DNA of 64,000 bases from positions 1 through 64,000 of the forward strand of contig JAVXUO010000768.1 in NCBI GenBank assembly GCA_033065855.1, read 5' to 3'. Below are positions 47,811 to 60,171 of this stretch, in pieces. Source of the stretch: Escallonia rubra (lineage: Eukaryota > Streptophyta > Magnoliopsida > Escalloniales > Escalloniaceae). Made by a program: the position numbers and the translations under genes. Position 1 is the first letter of the stretch. Every line of letters begins with the position of its first letter. The notes beneath the pieces were generated by a model. The model made no database searches, was not told the origin of the DNA, and worked only from the letters and a program-made list of their open reading frames with translations.

Positions 47811-49239
47811 ACTTTTGTTTGTCTTGTACCCTTGGGCTTGCACTATTATTACAAAGAAACAACATAAGCAACAACACAGAAAGCATGAAAAAAGCACTAA
47901 CAGAATGAAATATAAGTGTATTTTTTTGCTGGCAACAACTTTATGTTTATCAGTTGTCTCTCTGTTGCAACGATTATGTCGAGTATGCCAGAGAACGTAA
48001 CCTTCGGTTAATAACTTAGTGGCTAATTAAGGCTGTCTAGGTCCATCAATGTGTATTAAATGGTGTTACGTCGTTTCTGTTAGAGACTAAGTTTTCAGTT
48101 GCTTCGTCTTTCTCGTTTTCCCACTTGTGCCAGAGTAATTCAGAATCGTTCCCGAAGGAACTGTAGGAAATAAGAAGGAAGTAGAATTAAAAAAGAGGCG
48201 CGTTAAAATGTTTTCATAGACGCTTCTACGGATGCATATAACCTCGGACTTTCTTGAGTAAAAATTTTCAAGTTGGCGAGTCCGATTAGTAATGCATTCA
48301 GTTAATTTCTGGAGATAAGAATTAATCTGATGCTGATAGCAACGTTATAACAGGTGCTGTCAAAATGTGTCTAGTTGATGCTAGTTACTGCCATGAGTAA
48401 TGGGAATTTAATGTTTTGATGATAGGAACCACAGGAGATGATAAGGAAAGAAGCACGGAGGACAACAAGGCTGAGACAGGTTAGCTGGAGAAGATATGAA
48501 GAGGAAGGAGATCAAATCAAAAGGAGTTCAATGAGTCATGTCTGTCAGCTTCTGTAGTAACAGAACCCATCTTTACATTTTTCCAGAGAATAATATTGCT
48601 GCTACTCGATCTATATCTGGGATTTATGTTGTGGGGGATGTGAGAATAACTCATTGAATTGAATATAATAACAAAAAAGTAGAGATTTTCTACTTCAGTA
48701 TCCATCATGTTTATCGAAGATTTGTTATCGATTTCTTGATGGTTCCAGGTTTTTTGGCATGCCAAACATCAATCTTTAGCTTCATGATACCGAGTGTGTG
48801 AGTTCTCAACTTACTTACTGAATCTACTGTTACTACATTAAAATGAAGTTGCGTGGTTCTTCTGAAAATGCTTACGCTTATTGGCTTCACTTTTCATGTC
48901 TTCACTTCATAATATGGACCATCTGAAACTACTTGTAAATGATCTACTGCAATCTCATCTTCGAAGCCCCAATCTTGAATTGCTCTATTCTTTTGCGGCC
49001 GATGATGGGGATTTTGATGGTGGAGGTTGGATTTTCTTGGACATCGTGGCCAGGGTTCCATTGGAGGTGGTGAATTTCTTGAGAGACTCGATTATCTATA
49101 ACGCAGTATTAACCTTTTTTTGTCGGGAAATACCAAGTTTAGAACAAAGAATTCATTTAAGAATAATGCTGTAGAAGAATACACCATACTTTCCAAAGTT
49201 ATTATCAAACAGTTAATAATAAACTAATGATCAACAACA
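47811..49239. other. Intergenic, no gene identified
   Basis: AT-rich. An open frame at 48881-49174 (97 aa, contains DGDFDGGGWIFLDIVARVPL) has no recognised family. Confidence 0.4.
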
Positions 49240-49460
49240 TCAAGATATATTCCCCCTCATACTCGCAGGATTGCAACTAATGGTAGATAACATAAGGAAT
49301 TCAAACACCGATTCACCCTAAACTAACAAAAGCCATGACATTTGATAACACTTAACAGAGTCACATGACTACTTCCTCCTCAAAACTTGGCTTGTTCCAG
49401 GATCCTAATCAGCAACTACATTCTTTTCATTATTATGAGCCGAGTTCTGGAGGAGGGCGC

Positions 49461-52320
49461 TTACAAGACGTCTATAACGCTATCCTCAACCTGAAAAGGA
49501 AGTGATTTCATCCCCTTTATGGAAGAAGTCATGCATTTTTTCACAACATGACTGCCACCTTTCTTTGATGACAAGTCTGTATAATGACCTCGAAGTTTAT
49601 TGCAGATTTTGTCTGTGAGCTCTTGGTTTTGAAGCTTGAGGACATGCAGCACAACATAGTTCCTGAAGAAAAAGAATCAAATTAAACAGATAGTTGCAAA
49701 AGTGTTAGAATCTGAAGCAATCACGTCGTATATAGTAGATGCGGATTGTAGAAATGGAATATTCATAACTAGTACCCAAAAGGATCTTCTGAAAGGAAGT
49801 CTGCGTTCTCGACAATCTCGTTTAGAAGGTCCTTCCTCTGAGAGGTACTGATGCAACCGGTGCAATCGTTCAGGCTTAAGCATCCTGTTTTTTCAGTGGC
49901 TATCTTGCAACACCTTCTAATTGCTTGATCATATAGTACCTGAAATAAGGAAGATTAGTTAAAAATAACTCAATGAGTATGGACAGAATGGGAACTGTAG
50001 GAAAATATACGTTAGAGGCTAAGCGGAGGGAATAGAATTACCTTGTTTGGCTCATCCCCAAGGAGACTAAGGCACTGTTTAATAACATGCCTGCCCGTTC
50101 AATGAATCAAAAGTTCAAAGAATTTAGTGGAAAGAGATGATGTCAACATAGATGCCACTCTGGGGGATTTCTTTAGGTGTCTAATTGGTCTCTCAAATGA
50201 ATTTGTTCTGAAACCGGAACAAGTCAGAAGTTGCAAATGACTGATCACCCAAAAAGAAAAGGATTTCAGTTGAAGGATATGAATGTACTAACCCCAGAGT
50301 GTCAATTGCTAAAGACAACAGTTTCTCTTGATTTAGGGATGCTACCTGGTTTACTATCAGTTCCAACTCATTCCCAGTGCTCCCCTCAAGATGCCTCTGA
50401 AATAGATGGTGTCCATGTTGATCTTCCATCAGCTGCGGAAAATTAGGAACCCTTTCTGTTATCTCATTTATCGTACCCTTGCATTGCAAAAGGCTCTGCA
50501 ATGTATGTGAGCCATACTGATCCGTAGCTAGCATGCAATGTCAAGTTTATTCAGCATTTGTTTGGAACTTTGGTCATCATAAGAGCTAGGACTTGCCACA
50601 TTATTGCTTAAAGAGTACCCAGTGCCCAAGCATGGGCGGAACTACGCTTGTACGAGGGGGGCTATAGCCCCGCCCTGAGATTTTGAAATTTTTTTTTTTA
50701 AAATATATATAGTTTTTTTTTCATTTTCCACTTTTCCTTTCTTTCTCTTTCTCTCTCTCCTCCTCTCTCGGCCGGCTCATAGTCTCACAGTCACCGGACA
50801 GTCGGACACCGGTCGGCGGTCGGTCGCCGTCATGTCGTGGCGTCAGTGAAGCACTCACGCCGTCGCCGTGACGCCGGCATTTCTTCTCCAGTCCTCCTCT
50901 CTCGGCTTTATCAGCCACCGCAGCTCACCGCCCGCACGCCGGCACCACCCACCGACCCACGGCCACCGCCGTCCTCCTCTCTCGGCTCTCTCAGCCACCG
51001 CAGCTCACCGCTCGCACGCCGACACCACCCACCGACCCACGGCCACCGGTCGTCGGCTCAACTGGGCTCTCATCAGTTGGTCGCCGTCCGTCCTCCGATT
51101 CCGAAGCGCGAAGCCGGCGAAGGCCCTCCTCAGTCCGGCGGTCCCCACCCCAACTCCGGCCAGTCCCTACCCAACTCCGGCGACTCCGGCCAGAACAGAT
51201 CTGGGCGGCAGATCTAGCTTATCTACCGTCTGCGGGCCGGCGCACGCACCGAGGAAGTTCCGCCACTGCCGTTCGGCGGTCACGACGCTTGAAATAGTGA
51301 AATTGCATATCATTGCGACAACGACGCCGTTCTGATTTCTGAGGACCGAGGTCAGTGTGCATTTTGAACAATTTCTTTTGCTATTGAGCATTGATTATTT
51401 GATTAATAATTTTAGGTTGTTAGTTGTGTATTTGATAATTTAGATTACTAATTGATGCTTTATGGATGTTAATCGTGCATTGAGCACTAAGATTTGAGAT
51501 TGTTGATGGATGATGGGACCCACTTGAATTTTTATCCCAATTGCGCCTTGGTTATTTGCTTCATAATTTTAGGTTGATTATTTGATTGATAATTATAGGT
51601 TGTGTTAGATGCTGTTTAGTATGTTTTGTGTATTATCGAAAATTGCGCGTTGTTCTTGTGTGCTATTTGACTTATAAAAATATTTATCTCCTTCGGTATA
51701 TTTGTAGCTCCCCCCGGCATAAAATCCTGGTTCCGCCATTGTGCCCAAGTATAGTCCATTGGTTCCACTTGTTGCAGCACTGAGTGCATGATTAGTGTAC
51801 ATATTTGGATCTATATTGTAGGGCCCTACGCCATCATTTAAACTCTGAGATCGTAGACGCTGGCAGCAGGATCATCAAACATGTGAGAATCTTCAAGTTC
51901 GTTAGCTGTAAAACTGGCTGATGGATACCTGTAAAATGGATCCGGAGACATGTTTTCTCCTTTTAGGGCTCCCAGGTATGAATTCATATTTGAAGCTTGA
52001 CCATCCCCCACAAAGATCATCAGGTAAAGAAATTTAGTACTTAAAATTCGGCACACGCCCCTTAAAAATAGTTTCAAACAAGGTCATGGCGTCTTCTGTG
52101 TAAATACAGACATCACACACGCACAAACTAAAATGTACCTCCATGAGAAGAATTCTCATATGTCCAGATGATGTTTTGGTATTCCGAGGTATGACCCGCA
52201 AAGAAGGGAGCAACAGCGGACAGCCCTTCTTATATCCACCTTCACACACTCCTTATCATCATCAGGACAAGTACTAACAGAGGTGGTGGTACCATGGGAT
52301 GTTCTGAGAGTTGATGAGCT
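49461..52320 (-). pseudogene. Pumilio/PUF-domain RNA-binding protein gene, degraded
   Basis: The PUF exons on the minus strand are about 50527-50293, 50090-50042, 49939-49776 and 49662-49461, with matching splice phases. They encode six PUF-like repeats: LATDQYGSHTLQSLL, MEDQHGHHLFQRHLE, IDTLGHVIKQCLSLL, IATEKTGCLSLNDC, EDPFGNYVVLHVLK and SSKKGGSHVVKKC. Pumilio proteins bind 3' UTR motifs and repress mRNAs. Upstream, 52060-51742 and 50622-50530 hold the less conserved N-terminal part. Damage seen: a frame change near 51850, a 1.1-kb transposon in the coding sequence (50631-51741), a frame change just before the first PUF repeat, and a deletion of roughly 220 bp plus a frameshift at the C-terminus compared with the duplicate at 39.2 kb. 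The true 5' end is uncertain; a candidate ATG lies at about 52320. Confidence 0.82.
50631..51741. mobile_element. Non-autonomous hAT-like element, 1,111 bp, inserted in the Pumilio coding sequence
   Basis: The termini CATGGGCGGAAC and, inverted, CAATGGCGGAAC are matched. The 8-bp duplication TGCCCAAG flanks it at 50623-50630 and 51742-51749. CAnnGGCGGAnC ends with 8-bp duplications fit hAT-type elements of plants. The inside has a GC-rich block (about 50760-51250) with an 80-bp tandem duplication starting tcctcctctctcggct (50892 and 50972). No transposase is present. Long open frames in the GC block look like low-complexity artefacts. Confidence 0.85.
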
Positions 52321-52339
52321 CACCATTGAAGGTTAAAAC

Positions 52340-53470
52340 TCACCAAAACAAAAAAGCAGAAAAAGGACAATAGCAAGACAGGAACAATTGCCTTTGTGCT
52401 TGGTGCACCAATGCACATTTATAGGTTGAGCTTGAGGGACAGAGGTAACTGTCCCAAGTTAAATTGGAGAGTGTGATTTGTACTAGAAGAGATAAAAGAT
52501 CGTTTATGTTTATGACTAGGAAACCTAGTTTGCGGGAACCAACATCACCAAAAAATATATATATATTTCCTGGGTTCAAGCTAGAACAACTTTTTCAACT
52601 TTCAATTTACTAACGAGAAGTTGTCACTATGTAACAACCATCTGGCTGTTTTTCAACTTTCTCACCCACTCAATTGTCACAACTTTTTTTTTCACTCCAA
52701 TCACTTGCAACAAACCATCACGATTCAACAAACCAAATGAACAAAAATAAAAATTTGAATTTGGGGGTCAAAATATGGAAAAAGATATATAAGATTCTTG
52801 TTTGCATCAAACTATTCTTGTTTGCCGCCATTAACCATCATTGATCACCCTACCACTGCGTCCAATCACCCAACCACTTGTTTAATTCACCCACCAAGGT
52901 CGAACGACCCACCACCGCCTTAAATCGACCCTCCACAAATCATAATCGCCATCAATCAGCCTTCCACAACCCACCGCACCTCTAGTCAACATGCCTACAC
53001 ACACACACACTCTCAAAACTAATGTTACAGATTTATGTCTGATTTGGCGGCTTTCAAAATTTTTATGTTTGTACTACTGCCGAGGATGTTTGCGGTGGTG
53101 GAGGGGGATGGACGGGGTGGGATAATGTGGAGGCCGACGTTCGCCAACATTGAGATGAGGCCGGTGGGGCTAAGTCGGTTTGCCAACTTTCAAGTTGAGT
53201 GATTGCCGATGAAGGTGCGACGGCGGGGTGGGGGGAAAATTTGGGTTAAAAATCTAATTTGAAAATTTAATATTTGTAAATTTTTTAGTGTATATACTTT
53301 GTAGATACACAATGAGGGTAGTATTGACAATTAAAAAATATGTATTGATGACACAAGCAAAAAATATTTTTTTAATGGATAAATACAAATTTACTTTTTG
53401 AAACTAAGTGTCATTCATTGTAATTTCGCCTTAAATTCAAGGACATGGGTTATTTTGGTGTTGATAATTT
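52340..53470. other. Pumilio upstream region and an older MULE-like remnant
   Basis: The right part (about 53270-53460) resembles the right half of the MULE at 53692-54765: the words gaaactaagtgtcattcattgtaatt and tcaaggacatggg match that element's terminus. A G-rich interior (53095-53240) precedes it. The left terminus is not clear. Confidence 0.5.
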
Positions 53471-53691
53471 TTAAGGTTATGGTTTGATATGGTTTTCTTT
53501 AAAGATGAACAGAGTCTTAACATCATATTTAAAAGATTAGGCTAGATTCACTCCTACATTTTTGTCACTTAAAGATGCATCAGTGAATGTTAACCTATTT
53601 AACATCAAATTGTTTATATAGCACAAAATATTGTAGTTTAGTCTCACCTCTCTAAAAGTAAAAACTACACTTAACTTTTGTAAACCTTTTA

Positions 53692-54765
53692 GGGCTAATT
53701 ACACCTATATCCCTGAGGTTTAGGAGTAATTACAGCCAATGACAATAGTTTGGACAAATTACATTTATGTCCATTGACCAAACGGAATCTTAAAAACCTT
53801 AACGGTTTTAATGAAACGACTTCATTATCCCTGTGTTGGAACCTTATTTATTTTTCAATATCATTTTTTCATCTTCTTATTTTTAATGCCATTAATGTCA
53901 TTACTCTTCGCCCCACCCCTCCCCCCCACCCAAGCCCATTTGGCCATTTTTGTCTCAAACACCATCGACAGCACCCCTTCGCATGTGCCTCCCTGTCGCC
54001 GCACCCTTCCCCTTCCCCTTCCCCGTCGCCCCCACCCTCCCCCTTCCCCTTTTCCCATCGCCGGCATCGCCTTCCCTTGAGATGGCGCCGGTGATAAATC
54101 TCGGGCGGTGGTGGCAGCTGTGAGATGGTTGCGGCGCGGAGGCGTTGGTGATGGCGCTCGGTGAAGGAGCGCCGGAGTTGATCGCCGGTGATGGGGCTGC
54201 TGACCGGAGTTGCTGGCCGGCGACGGGTCTGTCGGCAACATCGATCGGACGGTTACAGTGGTAGCGGCACGGTCGCATCGGTGCGATGCGAGCTGAGGCA
54301 CGATGAATGGGCATTTCGGTGAAGGCGCGGGGAATGGAGTTAGTCGCCGGTGACCGCTTGTGCGGCCGGTAGTGGGGCTGCCATGGCGTGTAAGAGGGGA
54401 GGGGGCTGCCGGCGTGGGGTGAGGGGAAGGGGCTGCCGGCGTGGGGTGAAGGGAGGGGGCTGTCAGCGAGTTAGATGGGGAAGACAAAATAATTATTCTA
54501 ATTATTAAATGACATTTTTTTGTTCAAAATACTCAGTATATACAATAAAAATTACTCAGTATATACAGTATAAGGGTAGTTTTATCATTTTAAAAATACG
54601 TATTGCTGACATCATAAAAAAAGTATACTTTTTTTACGGAACCCTGACGGATGGACACGAGTGATACATTTGAAACACTTTTGGTCACGGAATGTTACAT
54701 TTTGAAACTTAGTGTCCTTGACTGTAATTACTCCCTAACCTCAAGGACATAGGTGTAATTAGCCC
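53692..54765. mobile_element. Non-autonomous MULE (Mutator-like), 1,074 bp
   Basis: The terminal inverted repeats are about 45 bp: GGGCTAATTACACCTATATC on the left and the inverse GGGCTAATTACACCTATGTC on the right. They are flanked by an exact 9-bp duplication AACCTTTTA (53683-53691 and 54766-54774), diagnostic for Mutator-like elements. The interior (about 53900-54480) is GC-rich in an AT-rich neighbourhood and open on the minus strand for about 208 codons rich in Pro, Ser, Thr and Ala. This composition is what captured host sequence in a Pack-MULE looks like, but I cannot name a source gene. No transposase. Confidence 0.93.
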
Positions 54766-54774
54766 AACCTTTTA

Positions 54775-56849
54775 TTTCTAAAAAGGGTATTTTAATGAAA
54801 GAATGTTTAGCCATTTTAATTTCTTGAGATTATTTTATATGCTGGGACCAGATTCTTACCCACTTTGGTTATATTCATAGTCTTTTGTCACTAAAAAATG
54901 CATTAGTGAACTTCTTTAGCTTCAAATGTTTAAAGTTAGTAAACACAGTAGTAATTTAGCCTCACATTTTAAAAAGTCAAGATATTTATAGAACTTTTAA
55001 ACTTGAAAATAATAGTTTAAGAAAAAATATATTTAGTTATTTAACCCATTGCATATCAAAACTAGAGAGTTTTCAAGCTAAAAAAATGAATTAATCATTT
55101 GAGCTGATATAAATTGGAGTCTTTATCAATTGAGTTTCATCTAATCCTATCGCTTAACATGTTATCATGTAAATATATGATATATCGGGATACAATGGAT
55201 CATAGAAAAATAATAACCATATGAAGGATATCTTGTCATGCATACAAATAAAGGTATTCCAATAACTCTAATACGATTAGAGGATTATGTACTTGCCATA
55301 AACTCAAGTTATAATTAGGAGCAAAGTTGTGTGATCTAGAGATTCTTATACATTTAAAATTTCTAAAAGTCCAGTTTTACAATAGCTTTCTTACACCAAT
55401 ATGTATGTAATAGTTTCAACGTAAAAATATATTTGCATTGAAATATATATACATGCAAATTATTGAGATTTGTAGCATAAACATTAACATACAAATATGT
55501 GATACAAAATTAAAAAAGGATTGCATTTCTGATAAAATATTTAATTTAGTTTAGGTAGATTATGTTTAATCTTAAAGGCTATAGAAAACATTGTTCTCTA
55601 CAATTTATTTTCATTAATCGAAATTGATGCAGAACATGTAGTAGCTCTGAGGTATTTAATTTTAATGTGAATGGAAGCGATAGGTTTTGATAGAAATTTT
55701 TTGGTGATCAAAGAACATGCAGTCAAGGGTGATTTTATAAGTTTTCATAGGAATTTTTCTTTTCTTTTTTTTTTTTACAAAAAACAAAAGAACCCTTAGC
55801 TTTATTTAACTAGAGCATAGATTCCTATTGGATATTCTAAGGAAAGAAGTTTGATAACTTAAAAGAAGTCAAATATACCCTTATTTTCTTTAACAACACT
55901 CTAATTCAAAATGGGTATTTGATGGAAAAAATATATTTCAAGTAAAAAACACCCCTAGTCAACATTAATTTTGTATGAAAACTTCAGTTTAAAAAAGGAA
56001 TCTTATGAATAAAAAAATTAGTCATTTAACTCCAGTCAAGCTTAATGCATATAAAAAATCCTAAAGAACTCCAGTTTTACGATAGCTTCCTTATACCAAT
56101 ATGTCCGTATTCAAAATCTAGAATTTAACTTCATGTTTACGATATTTTCAACATACTAATATGTTTGTATTGAAATCTATATACATGCAGAATAATTCAA
56201 GTATGTATAGGCATCGGCATACAAATATGAAATACTACAAAATTAAAGAGGATTGAGTTTCTGACAAAATATTTGATTTAGTTTAGGTACATTATATTTC
56301 TCGAAAAAGGCTATAAAAAATCTATTCTCTGCAAGTATTTTCTTTAATCAAATATGATGGAAAAGATCTAATAACTCTAAGATAGTTTAGTTTTAACGTG
56401 AACAGAGGCGGTAAGGTTCAATAGGAATTTTTTCAATAATTAGAAAACATGCAACAATTCAAAGGTGATTTAATAATATTTTCATAGAGTTTCTTCTCCT
56501 TTTTTTTTAATAAAAGTCAAAACAACTCTTTACTCTAACAAAAACATATTTTTAATAAAGATATTTTGATGAAAGAGACTTGATATTATATGAGAAATCA
56601 AAGATACCCATATTTTTTAATACCACTCTTATTATAACTCTTATCAAAAATAGGTATTTAATGAAAAAACAAGTTTTAAATCAAAAGTAAAAAACAATCC
56701 TTAACTCTAGTCAAAACATATATTTTAAAAAGGGTATTTTAAGGAAAGAGTCTTGATATCATTTGAAAAGTAAAAAAACACCCTTATTTTTAAATAACAC
56801 TCTAATTTAGAATGGATAAGAAAAGATTAGTCATCTAACCCCATCCGTG

Positions 56850-56884
<35 letters not shown>

Positions 56885-56967
56885 GTGTTACGTTGGCAAA
56901 GCTAGATTTGCCAATGTTTGATAGAAATTTCTGAACTTGATGTATTTACATAATTTCGATCGCAAAA
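54775..56967. other. AT-rich region with a diverged 700-bp direct duplication, no gene
   Basis: The sequence at about 55365-55830 is repeated, diverged, at about 56065-56520 (shared landmarks: ccagttttac(a/g)atagctt, tttagtttaggta, aaaggctata). An (AT)n repeat lies at 56852-56881. No coding signal. Confidence 0.6.
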
Positions 56968-57791
56968 ATGGTCTTTAACCCCAGACCAGAAGATCCTTCC
57001 GTATTGTACAACCAAGCAAACTATATTAGTACATCCATATGGAACGCACAAGTAAGATACTTATTTTTGTTTATTTATTTAGTTTCATGAACATTGTATA
57101 CCTTTTGCTTTACTTAAATACTCTTTATTAATTCGTAGGAAATAGCAACTCTTAATACAGTAGAAGTAACGAAATAATTTGGAGAGTGGAGGTTAAACAA
57201 AAAATAGAAAATATTGTTACATGGAATGGGTTTTGAAATTCTTACCTATGACAATATTTTTCAGCAACTTGACCGGACATTAATGTGTCCTTGTTGAAAA
57301 GTTGAGAAGTGAAACGAATACATTTCACTTCTCTCTTTGAGAGATGAAAATAATTTTAGAAGATGTAAGGTATATCTTAGGGTTAATTAACCGTGACGGG
57401 ACGGCCAGTTATTTCTGCTAAGATTTCTGCAACAAATTAGAGACTTGCTAGGGACTTCTTCGGTTCGATACCCGAGGACAAATTTGGGCACGGTGGAATA
57501 AAGTTGAGATGGTTGATAGACATGTTCAAGGCTTTGCCGAAAGACAACACGGAAGAGATGCTTGTGATGCACACAAAGGCTTTCCTACTATGGGTGATGG
57601 GGACAATTCTTTTCTCAACAACGACGACAAAGAACACGGTCCACGCGAAATATTTAGCTATGTTGGGTAATCTGCAAGAGGTTGGGGAGTATGCTTGGAG
57701 TGCAGGCACACTTGCATACTTATATCGCCCATTGCACAAAGCAATGAGACCCGACTGCAAAATTATATGTGCATGTCTCTCATTATTGCAG
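56968..57791 (+). pseudogene. Plant mobile domain (PMD, MAIN-like) relic
   Basis: Exon 1 (56968-57051) reads MVFNPRPEDPSVLYNQANYI...IWNAQ and ends at a GT donor, matching the N-terminus of plant mobile domain proteins. A second block (about 57390-57791) has TVTGRPVISAKI, then FFGSIPEDKFGHGGIKLRWL, FLLWVMGTILF and YAWSAGTLAYLYRPLHKAM, again ending at a donor. PMD proteins include MAIN/MAIL, which act in gene silencing, and many transposon-borne copies. An in-frame TAG (57433-57435) splits the second block, and later exons are not evident. I call it a broken copy, probably transposon-associated. Confidence 0.8.
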
Positions 57792-59922
57792 GTACATCAT
57801 ATAACTCCTTTTAATTCCTTTTTTGATAATGTGCATATCCATAGCTATATGTGCATGTCTATTCATGTCTTAAGCTTCAAGTATATTGCGCCTCCTTAAT
57901 TCTGGAGCTTTAGGTGCAACGTATGATACAACGATCTGGGACTTGCAAAGAGAAGCCATTTCAATAAAGCTGTAGTCTTTAGAAATTTCCACACTCTAAT
58001 CATCTCATGTCTAAAAACTCTTGCCGCCCCACCGTGCGTTAGCGCGCATGGATAGACGGGCGGTCTCTGCGTAGTTATATATGTAATTTTGAAAATTGGT
58101 TTGTGAGTTTGGGGTAGGGGTATAACTTCACCCGTGTCAACCCATAAAAATATAGGCGTTGGCTTTCTTTTACAGAAATCGTGATGGACATGAGCACAAT
58201 AGTTTGGAACCGTGAAATTATGGGTTGGATGGGAAAATTTTTTAAAGACCTGCCCAACTTGTAGAAAATCCACCCCATCCAACTTTTATATATCATAAAT
58301 TACGCATATAAACTTCTTCTTCTTCTTCTTCTTCTTGTTTTCTGATTTGTTTCTTCTTGTAGGAGTAGAGTTCTTAAGATTGTTTCGAAACTTTTGTCTT
58401 TACTTTTTCTTTTATTTTACCCTAAAACATTGTTGTTATATATACATTTTGAGACTTCATTGTACTTTTCTTTATTATATTAGTTAATTAGTGGACTAGG
58501 ATGATAATTGATATGCTTAAAAATTAATTAAACCCAAACTAAATTGTAATTGTTGACACCCGTGAGCAGCCAATGTCCAAGCCGTGCCCACCAAAATTTT
58601 CATGGACTGGGCATGAACAAAAACTATTTAGCCCACAGATGGGATGAGCATAGGCACAAGTTTCTAAGAGTGGGCTGGGCATGGTCCGACCCTTAGGCTC
58701 GTCCAGCCCGTCCAAGTTGCATCCCTTGTTTGTGGTCTTTTTGAGAAGTATAATGAGGGTCGCCGGCAGTAGAGCTGGTTGGTCGAGGGTGGCGTCTCGG
58801 TTCTGGTGCCCTCTCCTTAGATCTACGCGATCTGGGGTGGCGACTTAGTGTTTCTTTCTCCAATCTTGCCAAATTTCTCGAGACCGTGGATGTTCAATTA
58901 GTGCATATATATGTACACATACACACACAGAGAAAGAAAAAGCTTCAATTTTGGGGCTAGGTGTTACATCTCGCTGGTGGTCGCCAAAACCTAGCTTGTG
59001 GCCGGTCAAAATATCAACGGTGGTAGTCTAATCTTGCTTTGATTCAAGTTAATTTTACACACTGTTGAAAATTCTCCCTGCCACTCCTCACCCTTCTTGG
59101 TGTTGATTTAGGGTTGGCGGGACTGGAGGGCGGTTCCGATAGCAGAAGGCATGCTATAGAGGTTCTTAGTCACTTGTTTTCCTTACCTTTTTTTAGCTAG
59201 GTTTGTTACAGTGGGTTAGCCATGGTGTCCTTCTGAGGAGGGGTGTGGGGAATAATGCCTTGGGGGGTTGGTGGGGGAGGGGGTCTAAGGTTAATCGGTC
59301 GAATTTTGGTAGACATTATCAAAGGTAATGTAGGGTAGGGTGGGGTGGGACGGGGTGGGGTGAGGTGCTTAGGATCTTTGTTTTGGTTTAAGTCTCCCGT
59401 TGTAATTGGTCGTAGTTGCTAGCGGGAATGCGCCAACAGTATTCAGAAGTGGCGATAGAAGAGTGCGGATCTTACAGTGATGAGGACCTCTTGTTTGGAC
59501 TTTTGACTCGGGCGGTGAGTTGTGGGTTTTCAACTGTCTCCTGTAATTGTAATAGTCTGTATTGTGTAGTCAGAGTATGTCATGACTTGTTATTTCTTAT
59601 TGAAAAAGTAAAGCCATTACCACTCACCTAACAAAACCTTAATAACTTTTAGTTTATCAGTGTTATTCTCTCGTTTACCAAAACAAATAAAACTTTTAAA
59701 GCATAGTTTCTAGCAACAACGCGCACATATGTAAATTACATACATGTGCGTTGTTATTTCTAGCAACAATGCGCACATAATGTAATATAAGGGGACGTAG
59801 GATCTGTGTGACCACAGGCAACCCTTCTGCGAGACGCCCAAAATATAACTTTTAATGCAAAACAACAAACATCGTGGAGAAAAGAGTCGTTTGCACACAC
59901 ACACACTCTCTCTCTGTCTCTG

Positions 59923-59980
<58 letters not shown>

Positions 59981-60170
59981 CTTTAATGCTATCTGCAGTC
60001 TGGTCTAAATAGCATATCGTCAAAAACAGTTTCACACAACAGAACTTACACATCCTCTTATTGGAATAACTTTTCAATACAAAGAGAGGCCAGAGCATTT
60101 GATCATGAATACAACATATAACCCCAAACACTGGTATAACTGTGTTATCTGCAGGATTCTGTGAAGTATT
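57792..60170. other. Intergenic; microsatellites and repeat-like G-rich stretch
   Basis: No supported gene. Contains a (TTC)n repeat (58312-58336), a stretch with cccgtgagcagccaatgtcc... gggctgggcatgg wording (58557-58730) that looks like the end of a hAT-type repeat, and a G-rich tract ggggtgggacggggtgggg (about 59340-59365). An open frame at 59416-59631 is unidentified. Confidence 0.45.
59893..59981. repeat. (AC)n(TC)n(TA)n(GA)n compound repeat forming a palindrome
   Basis: TC repeats, then TA repeats, then GA repeats give a long self-complementary stretch (about 59920-59980) able to fold into a hairpin. Confidence 0.9.
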
Positions 60171-60171
60171 A

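Noticed and set aside
50837-51391. Pro/Ser/Arg-rich open frames inside the hAT-like insert
   Set aside because: Low-complexity, overlapping frames on both strands in a GC-rich repeat; no domain.
53861-54487. 208-codon frame in the MULE interior as a gene
   Set aside because: Composition is low-complexity with no recognised domain and no splice or promoter support; kept only as a Pack-MULE hint.
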